NCBI GenBank assembly: GCA_002748355.1 | Contig: PDSF01000032.1 | Span: forward strand, 62,001 to 126,000 | Length of the DNA: 64,000 nucleotides | From: Planctomycetota bacterium | Lineage (GTDB): Bacteria; Planctomycetota; UBA1135; GCA-002748355 | Direction of reading: 5' to 3' | Shown: positions 9,202-17,579 of the stretch, piece by piece | How positions within the stretch are numbered: the first letter of the stretch is position 1 | Layout: each line of letters starts with the position of its first letter | Translations under genes and position numbers: made by a program | Notes under the pieces: generated by a model | What the model was told of the DNA's origin: nothing | The model's input: only the letters and a program-made list of their open reading frames with translations | The model's database searches: none

Positions 9202-9804
9202 ATGAAAATGAGTCGAGACAGCAGCGAAGCTATGGAGCAGACGCGAGCAGAGCGCAGTGCCCGAAGAAGCCAGACTGCCCGATGTATCGCCCCTGTCGTC
9301 TCCATCACTTCCGACGCTTCCGAACGACATCGCGGGAATCACAGCATGCTGCCAAGGACCGAAACGCCCCGCGCCCTGCCCAGCCTGGCTCGCCGAGAGC
9401 AGACGCCATCCGTCCTAGAAGCTCGCAGGGGCAGTGAAGCTCGCAGAGACCGTGAAGCTCGCAGAGACCGTGAAGCTCGCAGAGACAGTGAAGCTCGCAG
9501 GGACCGCAAAGCTCGCAGGGACCGTGCTCGCCACTCGACCACGGCTACGGAGTATCCTCTCCTCCCCGAGCTGCTCCCAAGCGCCGAGATCCCCCAAGGC
9601 CATCGCTCCTGCCCTAGCCCCAAGGACCCCCTCACGATCCCTCTGACCCGGCAAATCGTGAGCGAGGGCTCCTGCTTGGGTCGCCAGGACGAGGGATACC
9701 ACAAGTGCTCCCTGTGCAAGCACTACCGCGGATCCAGCTTCTCCTGCCCCCAGCTGAGCCCCGAAAATGGTCCCGGCACCCTCGAACGCGCTGCCGAAGC
9801 CTGA
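9202..9804 (+). CDS. small Arg-rich hexapeptide-repeat protein with C-terminal Cys cluster, unknown
   Basis: 200 residues, not recognised. The ATG at 9202 has an excellent ribosome site (GGAGGAGG at 9189-9196), which is the main evidence for translation. Residues 73-108 are six copies of a hexapeptide of the form EARRDR, a strongly charged helix-forming run. The C-terminal part has a Cys set: CLGRQDEGYHKCSLCKHY, then a further Cys 10 residues on. That spacing could bind zinc, which is inference. The opposite strand is also open across much of this interval but has no comparable start site and gives low-complexity Ala/Ser/Gly sequence. No signal peptide is seen. Function unknown. Confidence 0.5.
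   Translation: MKMSRDSSEAMEQTRAERSARRSQTARCIAPVVSITSDASERHRGNHSMLPRTETPRALPSLARREQTPSVLEARRGSEARRDREARRDREARRDSEARRDRKARRDRARHSTTATEYPLLPELLPSAEIPQGHRSCPSPKDPLTIPLTRQIVSEGSCLGRQDEGYHKCSLCKHYRGSSFSCPQLSPENGPGTLERAAEA
9418..9525. repeat. 18-bp tandem repeat, six units
   Basis: Six head-to-tail units of 18 bases at 9418, 9436, 9454, 9472, 9490 and 9508, consensus GAAGCTCGCAGAGACCGT. Units two and three are identical; the rest differ at one to four positions, mostly in the last six bases. The unit length is a multiple of three, so copy-number change would keep the frame of the host gene. Confidence 0.9.
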
Positions 9805-9898
9805 GCAGGCTGCTGGAAAAAGGCCCGCAGACGAGGCTTTGTCGGTGAGCGCATACCCCAACGGCCGGCAAAGCAGAGAGGCAGCAAGACCCCGCTAG

Positions 9899-11134
9899 CT
9901 ACTTCGCCCCATCAAGCGCCTCGAGGATTTCGGCGTCGGTCAGGAGTTCCTTGCTCAGCTTGGCCCGCCCTAGGACCTTGGCGATGTTTGCGTCCGAGGG
10001 ATCGCGCTGCAGTCGTTCGAGTTCCCACTGCACGTTCGAGCGGCCGCTCATCGGGCCGACGCCGATGACCTGCTCCTTGCCGACAATCGCCGCCGGCACC
10101 CCCGAGTAGACCGCATCTGCAAGCTCACGGTCTCCGCGACGCAGGGCCTTGATCACCGCTGCCGCATGCACCCCGGTTCCGGTGACGAAGGCGTCGCTGC
10201 CCAGCACCGGGTAGTTGTAGGGCACCCGCACCCCCACCGCCTCCGCGACGGTGTGCACGTATTCGGGCAGAGCCCGGATGTCGTGGTCCAGCCAACCCAG
10301 GAGCACGAAGTTGACGAGCAATAGATCCATCGGCGCGTTGCCGGTGCGTTCGCCGATCCCCAAAGCCGCCCCATGGATGCGGGTCGCCCCGGCCTCCACC
10401 GCCGCAATGCAGTTGGCCAAGGCCAGACCGCGGTCGCGGTGGCCGTGCCAATCGATGCCGACCTCCTCCTCGACGCCGAGCCCCTGCAGGACGTGCTTGA
10501 CGAACTGCACCACGTTGAAGGCGCCGTAGGGGTCGCTGTGCCCCACAGTGTCAGAGACGCAGACCCGCTTGGCCCCGAGTTCGACCGCCTGGGAATAGAG
10601 TGCCTGAACCGTCTGCGGATGGGCGCGGGTCGTGTCCTCGGTCACGTACACGACCGGCAGATTGTTCTTCTGGGCGAACTCCAGCGCCTCGCGCGAGCGA
10701 TCCAGCAAGAGCTTGAGGTCCCAACTCTCGGTGTATTGCCGGATCTCGCTGGAGCCGATGAAGGCGGCGATCTCGATCGGCAGCCCAGCCTTTTGCGAGA
10801 TCTCGACGACCGGCTCGAGGTCGGAGACGATGGTGCGGCAGGCGACGTTGATCCCGATATTGAGCCTGTTGTCGGCAACTTCCTTGGCCAGGCGGGTGAT
10901 GTCTTCGCGCTGGCGCTGCCCCGCGCCCGGCAAACCGATGTCGGCGGTACTGATGCCCAGCTGGTCCATCAGGTGGATGAGGCGAATCTTGTGGTCCAAA
11001 TCCGGGTCGAGCACGCTTGGGGACTGCAAGCCGTCGCGGAGCGTCTCATCGTCCAGGAGGATGGGGCGCTTGGGATGGAAAGGCTCGCGCCCATGGACGT
11101 TCCAGTCGTAGATCAGGTGCTCGAGTTCGCTCAT
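9899..11134 (-). CDS. 2-isopropylmalate synthase/homocitrate synthase-like DRE-TIM enzyme without regulatory domain
   Basis: 411 residues of the DRE-TIM metallolyase family, which join an acyl-CoA to a keto acid or cleave the reverse product. DDETLRDGLQ (residues 28-37) holds the catalytic and metal Asp, WHGHRDRG (229-236) the metal His pair, and HGAALGIGERTGN (254-266) the family loop. The ending VGVGPMSGRSNV (358-368) matches the linker subdomain of LeuA-type enzymes, but the ~120-residue LeuA allosteric domain is absent. It could be an isopropylmalate, homocitrate or citramalate-type synthase; substrate choice is not resolved. The ATG at 11134 removes 15 extra residues from a GTG start further upstream. 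Confidence 0.85.
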   Translation of the reverse strand: MSELEHLIYDWNVHGREPFHPKRPILLDDETLRDGLQSPSVLDPDLDHKIRLIHLMDQLGISTADIGLPGAGQRQREDITRLAKEVADNRLNIGINVACRTIVSDLEPVVEISQKAGLPIEIAAFIGSSEIRQYTESWDLKLLLDRSREALEFAQKNNLPVVYVTEDTTRAHPQTVQALYSQAVELGAKRVCVSDTVGHSDPYGAFNVVQFVKHVLQGLGVEEEVGIDWHGHRDRGLALANCIAAVEAGATRIHGAALGIGERTGNAPMDLLLVNFVLLGWLDHDIRALPEYVHTVAEAVGVRVPYNYPVLGSDAFVTGTGVHAAAVIKALRRGDRELADAVYSGVPAAIVGKEQVIGVGPMSGRSNVQWELERLQRDPSDANIAKVLGRAKLSKELLTDAEILEALDGAK

Positions 11135-11269
11135 TCGTCTCGTTGGTAGGAGGTCCAGGCGCCGAGCTGACCAAAGCACAGCTGCTCACGAAAGCAAAGG
11201 GCTTGGCATTCTAGCGTCGCGTCGCCGCCGCGGCTTCCGCACAATGCCGCCCGGTTTTTCTACGCTGCC

Positions 11270-12595
11270 ATGATCGTCATGAAGTTCGGCGGCACATCCC
11301 TCAGGGATGCCGCCGCCCTCCGCACCGTTGCGACGTTGGTCCGAGCCAGGCTGTCCCTCCAGCCTGTGCTCGTGGTATCGGCACATGCCGGGGTCACCGA
11401 CATGCTGGTCGAGCTGGCCGAAGCGGCCGTGGCCGCAGTCGTCGACCTGGAGCCGCTCAAGGCGAAGCACCGAGCCATCCGCGAAGAACTCGGCCTGCGC
11501 GAGGACCTGCACAGCGAACTCTTTGATGAACTCGCAGATCTCTGCCGCGGCATCCGCCTCGTCGGCGAGCTGAGCCCGCGCTCGCGCGACGCCCTGTATT
11601 CCTTCGGCGAGCGCATGAGCGTCCGCAGCGTCGCCGCCGCACTCAGCGCCGCCGGCATCGAGGCCAGCGCCTGCAACTCCTACGACGTCGGGGTGCGCAG
11701 CGACAGCAAGTTCGGCGGCGCCCAGCTCCTGCCCGACGACGGCCATATCCAAGCCGCCCTGGCCCAGGTCCGGGGCATCCCGGTCGTAACCGGCTTCATC
11801 GCCAAGGACGAGGCCGGCAACCTCAGCACCATCGGCCGCAACGGCAGCGACCTCTCGGCCGCCTTCATCGGCAACGCCATCGACGCGGCAGAGATCCAGA
11901 TCTGGACCGATGTCGATGGCGTGCTCACCTCCGACCCACGCATCGTCGAAGACGCACGCCCCATCCCCCGCATGTCCTTCGACGAAGCGGCCGAGCTGGC
12001 CTCGCAGGGCGGCAAGGTCCTGCACCCGGCCAGCCTCGCCCCGGCAATGGCCAAGAGCATCCCAGTGCGGGTGCTCAACACCCACCGCCCCGACAGCCCG
12101 GGCACGGTCATCCTGCCCCAGGTCGAAGAAGAGGGCGTCCTCGTCCGCTGCATCGCCCACAAGCGCCACGTCACCTTGGTGGACGTGGAGACCTCGGCGA
12201 TGCTCGGGCAAGCAGGCTTCCTGGCCCAGCTCTTCGACGTCACCGCCCGGCACCACATCTCGGTGGACATGATCTCCACCTCCGAGGTCTCGGTCTCCTT
12301 CACCCTCGACCACAGCGCTGGGCTAGAAGCCGCCGAAGAAGAGCTCCGCGAGCTGGCCCAAGTCGAGATCGAACACGGCCTGGCGCAGATCTGCGTGGTC
12401 GGCCACGGCATCCGCAATCGCATGGGCGTCCCGGCCCGCATCTTCGAGCCCCTGCGCAAGGCGGGCATCGAAGTGCGCATGATCTCCCTCGGCGCCATGA
12501 AGGTAAACGTCTCGCTTGTCGTCGGCGGCGACGACGTAGAGCGAGCCGTCCAGGTCTTACACGACGAATTCTTCACCGGAAGTACAACGCCATGA
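11270..12595 (+). CDS. lysC: aspartate kinase
   Basis: Phosphorylates aspartate in the first step toward lysine, threonine and methionine. 441 residues: an amino-acid kinase domain followed by two ACT regulatory domains. KFGGTSL at residues 5-11 is the nucleotide-binding signature; GFIAKDEAGNLSTIGRNGSD and WTDVDGVLTSDPR are catalytic-domain motifs, and GGKVLHPASL follows. The ACT half begins near residue 295 (KRHVTLVDVETSAM), with VDMISTSEVSVSF as the typical effector-site strand. Length and order fit the monofunctional E. coli LysC type. Its stop overlaps the next gene's start by four bases (ATGA), so the transporter is likely co-translated. Confidence 0.95.
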   Translation: MIVMKFGGTSLRDAAALRTVATLVRARLSLQPVLVVSAHAGVTDMLVELAEAAVAAVVDLEPLKAKHRAIREELGLREDLHSELFDELADLCRGIRLVGELSPRSRDALYSFGERMSVRSVAAALSAAGIEASACNSYDVGVRSDSKFGGAQLLPDDGHIQAALAQVRGIPVVTGFIAKDEAGNLSTIGRNGSDLSAAFIGNAIDAAEIQIWTDVDGVLTSDPRIVEDARPIPRMSFDEAAELASQGGKVLHPASLAPAMAKSIPVRVLNTHRPDSPGTVILPQVEEEGVLVRCIAHKRHVTLVDVETSAMLGQAGFLAQLFDVTARHHISVDMISTSEVSVSFTLDHSAGLEAAEEELRELAQVEIEHGLAQICVVGHGIRNRMGVPARIFEPLRKAGIEVRMISLGAMKVNVSLVVGGDDVERAVQVLHDEFFTGSTTP

Positions 12596-14532
12596 GCCAG
12601 TCGGAAGCTCCTCCCCCCACCGGTTACCGCGAGTGGACCTGGACCGCTCTGCTCACCTCGCTCTTCGTTGGCAGCGCCATGTGCGTGGCCTTCGTGTATT
12701 CAGGCCTCAAGCTCGGCTTCACGCTGGCCGGCTCGACGATCGCCGCCATCCTCGGCTTCGCGGTGCTGCGCCTGCTCGGCGGAGGCAAGGGCTCCATCCT
12801 TGAGGTCAACCAAGTCCAAACCGGCGCCAGCGCCGTCAACGTCGCCAGCTCCGGCATCGTGTTCACGATCCCGGCGATCTACTTGCTCGGCCTCGGCGAC
12901 CAGTTCAATCCCTGGGCTGGCGTCCTGGCCGGCATGGCCGGCACCATCATCGGCCTGACCGTGATCGTGCCGCTGCGCAAGCAGATCATCGAGTTCGAGC
13001 GCCTGCGCTTCCCCTCCGGCCTCGCCGTAGCGAGCATCCTCCGCGCCCCCGGCGAATCCAAAGCCAAGGCCAAGCTCCTGGTCCTGGGCTTTATCCTCTC
13101 CGGCCTGCTCCTGCTCGCGACCCAGCTAGCGATCTTCGGCAGCGCCGAGCATCCCAGCCCCCTGCTGTCTGACAAGTTCGACCTGGGCGCCCTGCTCGGA
13201 GTGCCGAGCTTCGTCAAGCTCGCCTTCGGCCTGAGCTTGCTCAACGTCGCCGCCGGCCTCCTCGCCGGCAAGGGCGGCCTACCCATGCTCGCCGGTGCCC
13301 TGCTCGCCTGGTGGGTCGTCGCGCCAATCGCTCACAGCCTCGGCTGGACCATCGATCTCCATCAACTGGCACCACCAGAGAACTGCGCCGAACTGGCCCA
13401 GCTGTCCTGGCAGGCAAGCCTGCCCCTGCTAGGCGATCTCGCCCAAGCCAGCGGCTGGATCGCAGGGCTCCCCGAGACATTGCCCCTAGCCGACCTGGAC
13501 AGCATCAACACGGCCGCAGCCCTTCACACCCAGGGCGCCGAAGCGGATCTGCTCTACGGCGACATGCTGCGCCCCTTAGGCATCGGCATCCTGATCGGTG
13601 GTGCCCTGATGGGCATCATCCTCTCCGGCCCGGCGATCAAGGCCGCGGTCAGTTCCCTGGCCAAGTCGCGCCAGACCGTCGGCGCCTCGGACGAGGCCGG
13701 GCTCGGCCAGCTTGGCATCGGTCTGCTCATCGGCATCGGCCTGCTCATGGCCGCCACCATGATCGGCACCCAGTTGAGCTTCGGCGACGTGATGATCACC
13801 ACCATCGTCGGCTCGGTATGGCTGGCGCTCGCCGGCCTCATCGTCGCGCAGGCGACCGGCATGACCGACATCTCCCCGATCTCGGGCATGGCCCTGATAG
13901 CGGTCACGCTGATGATCTTCCTGGTCGGCGGCAGCAGCCAAGACACGATGCAGGCAGCATGCCTCCCTGCCATCTTCGTAGGCGCTGCTGTCTGCGTCGG
14001 CGCCTCGCAGTGCGCCGACATGATGCAGGACTTCAAGACCGGACACTTGGTCGGCGCCCGCCCCAAGCTACAGCAACTCACCCAGGCCTTATTGTCCTGG
14101 ATCGGTCCTCTGATCGCCGTCGGCGTCGTCGCCCTGCTCTGGGGCCCCAAAGGCGGCGGCTTCGGCCCCGGCCAGGATCTGCCGGCGCCCCAGGCTCAGG
14201 CCCTCGAGTCCATGGTCAGCGGCGTCGTCAACGGCGAAGCACCTTGGGACAAGTACGGCCTCGGCGCCCTACTCGGAGCCTCGCTGTCGATGCTGCCGAT
14301 CACCGGCGTCGCGGTTCTCATTGGACTGGCCATGTATCTTCCGGCCTACATCACCCTCAGCTACGGTGTCGGCTGCATCATCTCTATGGGGCTGAACAAG
14401 AAGTACGGCAGCAGCTTCATCAGTGAGAAGGTGGTGCCCTTCGCGGCCGGCCTGATCCTGGGCGAAGCGCTGATTGCGGTCGGCCTCAACGTCTGGGCGG
14501 TCATCTTCGGTTCTGGCGCTGGCGCTCACTAA
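12592..14532 (+). CDS. OPT-family oligopeptide transporter
   Basis: 646-residue integral membrane protein with roughly 14-16 hydrophobic segments spread over its whole length. It carries the OPT/YSL signatures: the first segment ends SGLKLGFTLAGSTIAA, then EVNQVQTGASAVNVASSG, FPSGLAVASIL, and ADMMQDFKTGHLVGARP. Family members import oligopeptides or metal chelates with protons. The substrate is unknown. The gene overlaps aspartate kinase by four bases and is followed 13 bases later by a small membrane-anchored protein. The grouping with lysC may be only transcriptional convenience. Confidence 0.92.
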   Translation: MSQSEAPPPTGYREWTWTALLTSLFVGSAMCVAFVYSGLKLGFTLAGSTIAAILGFAVLRLLGGGKGSILEVNQVQTGASAVNVASSGIVFTIPAIYLLGLGDQFNPWAGVLAGMAGTIIGLTVIVPLRKQIIEFERLRFPSGLAVASILRAPGESKAKAKLLVLGFILSGLLLLATQLAIFGSAEHPSPLLSDKFDLGALLGVPSFVKLAFGLSLLNVAAGLLAGKGGLPMLAGALLAWWVVAPIAHSLGWTIDLHQLAPPENCAELAQLSWQASLPLLGDLAQASGWIAGLPETLPLADLDSINTAAALHTQGAEADLLYGDMLRPLGIGILIGGALMGIILSGPAIKAAVSSLAKSRQTVGASDEAGLGQLGIGLLIGIGLLMAATMIGTQLSFGDVMITTIVGSVWLALAGLIVAQATGMTDISPISGMALIAVTLMIFLVGGSSQDTMQAACLPAIFVGAAVCVGASQCADMMQDFKTGHLVGARPKLQQLTQALLSWIGPLIAVGVVALLWGPKGGGFGPGQDLPAPQAQALESMVSGVVNGEAPWDKYGLGALLGASLSMLPITGVAVLIGLAMYLPAYITLSYGVGCIISMGLNKKYGSSFISEKVVPFAAGLILGEALIAVGLNVWAVIFGSGAGAH

Positions 14533-14545
14533 GGAGGACGAAACG

Positions 14546-15124
14546 ATGAAGCTTCACTACTTCGGCATCGTCCTGGCGACGATTCTTGCAGCCACCCTCG
14601 CCGCCTACGTGCCGCCAAAGGGCGCCAGCGCTCCCCCAGAGGGCAGCATCGCTCCGCAGCACTACTACGCCATCCTTCCCATACTTCTGATCGCCGTGCT
14701 CGGCTTCCTCATCCGCAGGCATCAGAAGCACGGGCGGGTCGCGGCGCAGGCGGGCAGCGACGGCGCCAAGTTCGCGAGCACAGCCCAAGAGATCCAAACG
14801 GGCATCACTCGGATCAGGGCCCTACTCGACTCACAGGGAGCAAACGGCAGCGCCACCGCCCGCAGCTCCCTCGATCAGATGGGCAACGAGCTGGTCGCCC
14901 CCCTAATCGAAGCTCGCCACGGCTTGGCCCTGGAGCTCGGTCTCGGCCCCTTTGCCGACAAGATGTCCCAGTTTGCCCGCGGCGAACGGGCTCTGCATCG
15001 TGCTTGGTCAGCCCTCACCGACGGCAACTTGGAGGAAGCTCGCATGGCCCTAAAGGACGCGGAAGCTCTCTTCGGGGCCATCGCCGCGGACGCCAGCACC
15101 CCAGCTACGGCCCCGGTGAGCTAG
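14546..15124 (+). CDS. small membrane-anchored helical protein, unknown
   Basis: 192 residues starting at an ATG with a perfect AAGGAGG site eight bases upstream. Residues 5-20 and about 44-59 are hydrophobic, separated by a short Pro-rich loop, so the protein likely has two N-terminal membrane helices or a signal peptide plus one. The rest is Ala/Leu/Glu-rich and probably helical, including a segment resembling a short tetratricopeptide-like pair (RALHRAWSAL, then EEARMALKDAEALFG). It sits 13 bases after the OPT transporter and 5 bases before the next unknown gene. A transporter accessory role is possible but unsupported by any motif. Confidence 0.75.
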   Translation: MKLHYFGIVLATILAATLAAYVPPKGASAPPEGSIAPQHYYAILPILLIAVLGFLIRRHQKHGRVAAQAGSDGAKFASTAQEIQTGITRIRALLDSQGANGSATARSSLDQMGNELVAPLIEARHGLALELGLGPFADKMSQFARGERALHRAWSALTDGNLEEARMALKDAEALFGAIAADASTPATAPVS

Positions 15125-15129
15125 CTGAG

Positions 15130-16101
15130 ATGACGCAGGTAGAAATCCACGTCCTGCCGAGCGCCACGGCGGTCTACGACCTGCGAGCGGCCCAGCTGCG
15201 TAGGCGCTTGGCCGCCAAGCCCAAGTTCTGCCTGGTGGCCGATCGCAGCCTCAGCACCCAGCTGCTCTTCGCCCAGCTGGCCGAGCACCAGCGAGACTGC
15301 CATGCCCTGCGCTTTCGCCTGGCTTCGACGCTGCTGCACTCACCGAGTCGCAGCTTCGAAGGCCCATCGCACCCGGCACTGAGCAGCCAATTCGTCCAGC
15401 ACTGCATCCTCGACCCGCTAGGCAAAGAGCATGCTCCCCGCGATTGGGTGATCCTCCCCGAGCTGCTCGCATCCTGTGAAGAAGTCGAGGCCGCACTCGC
15501 CGAGCAGGGGGGAGCCTGGGAGCAGCAGCCGAGCCAGGACGATCAAGAGCCGAGTGGCGCGATCCAGATACAGCCGCAGGCCACAGGGGTCCTCAGCCGT
15601 TTGCGCCGCAGCATCGAATCGCACGAACAGCTGCTACAACGCGATCCACCCGACTTGCTCAGCTTGGATCTCCTCGCCAGCACTGCTCCCGGATTCGCCC
15701 TCTGTAGCAGCGCCTCGCTGCGAAGAGAATGCTCCACACATCTCGCGCGACTCAGCCCTTGGCTCCGCGAGCAACTCGCCCGCGAGTTCGGGGACGATCC
15801 CGAGCAGGTGCCGCCCTTCGGGCTGAGCATCGGCCCGGCGCTCTTCGAGCGCAGCGCGGAAGTCTGGCTTCAGGGCTGCGGATCTGAGCTTGCCGAGGCC
15901 GTGGCCATGGCCTTCAGTGAGCCCGATGCCGAGGACTTGACGGCCCTCGCCCCCATCGCCCACAGCCTGAACTCTGGCCGAGTCTCCTTGGCTCTCGACG
16001 AGGCCGCAGCCGAAGAATTGCTCGAGTCCGAAGGCCGCAGCCAGCTGATGCGCCGCTACGCCAACGCCGGACACCATCTCGTCCTGAACGAGCTGGACTA
16101 G
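15130..16101 (+). CDS. cytoplasmic protein, unknown
   Basis: 323 residues; the frame is open for 42 further codons upstream, but those overlap the previous gene, and the ATG at 15130 begins a clean beta-strand start (MTQVEIHVLPS). No signal peptide, membrane segment or recognised catalytic motif. The centre (about residues 120-160) is Gln/Glu/Ser-rich and probably a linker. The C-terminal half has helical Leu/Ala/Glu repeats. It is the last gene of the lysC-OPT cluster and is convergent with the regulator gene 48 bases away. I do not recognise it. Confidence 0.75.
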   Translation: MTQVEIHVLPSATAVYDLRAAQLRRRLAAKPKFCLVADRSLSTQLLFAQLAEHQRDCHALRFRLASTLLHSPSRSFEGPSHPALSSQFVQHCILDPLGKEHAPRDWVILPELLASCEEVEAALAEQGGAWEQQPSQDDQEPSGAIQIQPQATGVLSRLRRSIESHEQLLQRDPPDLLSLDLLASTAPGFALCSSASLRRECSTHLARLSPWLREQLAREFGDDPEQVPPFGLSIGPALFERSAEVWLQGCGSELAEAVAMAFSEPDAEDLTALAPIAHSLNSGRVSLALDEAAAEELLESEGRSQLMRRYANAGHHLVLNELD

Positions 16102-16149
16102 GAACCCTGCCCCTCACCCGGGCACTGCGCATCACCTGCGCCGCGGCGA

Positions 16150-17484
16150 TCACTTCGGCGAAGGCGGATGCCGATCGACGCTTTCACTCCGCTTGATGTC
16201 GAAGCACTGGATCTTCCGGTAGAGGGTCGCGCGGCCGATCTTGAGCAGCTTTGCGGCCTCGGCCACGTGACCGCCAGTGGCAGACAGGGCCCGCACCAAG
16301 ATCTTCCGTTCCTCAACCTCAAAGGGCAGCACCTTCGGTGCGGTTGGCCCGGCTCCGTCCAGAGATTGAAGTCGGCGGGCACCCTCTTCCGCCTCGCCCT
16401 TGTAGCCGAGCCGATCGCAGGCTTCTTCGATATCCACAGCCGTCACTCGCCGCCCCTTCGCTTCGGTAACGGCTTCGCGAATCGTGCCGCGCAGCTGCCG
16501 GACATTGCTCCTCCAAGGCATGGAACACAATAGCGCCAAGGCCTCGGCACTCAGCCCTTCGTGCTCGAAGCCATCAACGCTTTGATCGAGGAAACAGGTG
16601 GCGAGCAGCGGAATGTCCCCGGGTCGATCCCGCAACGGCGGCACATGCACTTCCCTACCCCGCGTCACGCGGGCGAGATCGTCAATGAGAGGCGGCTCCC
16701 CCGGACAGCGGGTCATCACCACCCGCAGCCGCTTCTCTTGCATGCTCGGCAACCGCTCGACCAAGAACTCCTGAGAAGGCTCATCCAGCTCACCGATGTG
16801 CTCCAAGAGCAGGGTTCCCGGTGAGCTGTTTCTCGTTTCGAGTCCGAGGAGATCATGCTTCTGGAGCTTGCGGCAATCTTCCCGGCGGAAGGGGAATTCT
16901 CCCATCGACTGCCGATGCAGGCTGCGGGCATGCAGTGACTTGCCGGCACCAGGCTCTCCAAACAGGACAACCAACTCCTGATCGAGCGACCTGTTGGCGA
17001 TCTCCTCTTCGAGCCGGCGAAAGGAGGGCGACTGCCCGATCGGCCCGCCCTGCTCCATCAACTCCTCGGCCCCCCGCAGCAAGCGAATACGCGCCCGTTG
17101 TTCGCGAGCCCGCGAGAGTCCGATGCGGATTCTCTCAGGGATTTCTTCGGCCGCAATCGGCAACTCGATGACATCATCGGCACCACCGCGGATGATCTCT
17201 TGTGGATCCTCTCCCAACTCTGGAGGCAGTAGAACCAAGCAGGGGTGGCAGGCGGCGGACTCACGGGTCCACTGCCAAAAGGCTTGCCCCTCGTCGAGCC
17301 GGAGAGAGGCGTCGATCAGCAAGATTTCATAGCGCTGGGTGTCCAGCAGGATGCGAGCCTCTTCAGCTCGGAGACTCAGATCTACAGAGAAACCCTGCTT
17401 GCGGAGTTCAGCCTCTAGCTGCCCCAGAAACTGCCGATCGCTTTCAGCAACCAATACGCGTGCCCAGTCGCTCCCCGGCACCAT
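16150..17484 (-). CDS. NtrC-like regulator with degenerate receiver and no GAFTGA loop
   Basis: 444 residues: receiver-like domain (8-125), AAA+ domain (about 150-370) and Fis-type helix-turn-helix (about 390-430, ending AKLLKIGRATLYRKI). The likely phosphoacceptor Asp58 is present in LLIDAS, but the acidic pair is ES-D (14-16), the switch Thr/Ser is replaced in LVLLPPE, and the invariant Lys is Leu108 (ELPI). Walker A GEPGAGKS is intact at 176-183. The segment that should hold the GAFTGA sigma-54 contact loop is shortened by roughly 20 residues, and the Walker B region reads LLLEHIGEL, with EH where DE is usual. It is therefore unlikely to activate sigma-54 RNA polymerase in the standard way. 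The ATG at 17484 follows a G-rich run; a TTG further up is possible. Confidence 0.88.
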   Translation of the reverse strand: MVPGSDWARVLVAESDRQFLGQLEAELRKQGFSVDLSLRAEEARILLDTQRYEILLIDASLRLDEGQAFWQWTRESAACHPCLVLLPPELGEDPQEIIRGGADDVIELPIAAEEIPERIRIGLSRAREQRARIRLLRGAEELMEQGGPIGQSPSFRRLEEEIANRSLDQELVVLFGEPGAGKSLHARSLHRQSMGEFPFRREDCRKLQKHDLLGLETRNSSPGTLLLEHIGELDEPSQEFLVERLPSMQEKRLRVVMTRCPGEPPLIDDLARVTRGREVHVPPLRDRPGDIPLLATCFLDQSVDGFEHEGLSAEALALLCSMPWRSNVRQLRGTIREAVTEAKGRRVTAVDIEEACDRLGYKGEAEEGARRLQSLDGAGPTAPKVLPFEVEERKILVRALSATGGHVAEAAKLLKIGRATLYRKIQCFDIKRSESVDRHPPSPK

Positions 17485-17579
17485 TCCCCCCCCTATCCGC
17501 GACGAGAGGGCTATCGACAAGCGGGGTGCTTAGGGTGCAGGCTGACGCAAAGCTTCCTTCGCAGGAGGAGTAAAGAACC

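Noticed and set aside
9418..9525. Repeat considered as a CRISPR array
   Set aside because: Units are head-to-tail without spacers; no cas genes.
9339..9861. Minus-strand frames across the 18-bp repeat
   Set aside because: No good start site; the plus frame has the strong ribosome site.
11186..12313. 375-codon minus frame opposite aspartate kinase
   Set aside because: Shadow frame with no ribosome site and low-complexity composition.
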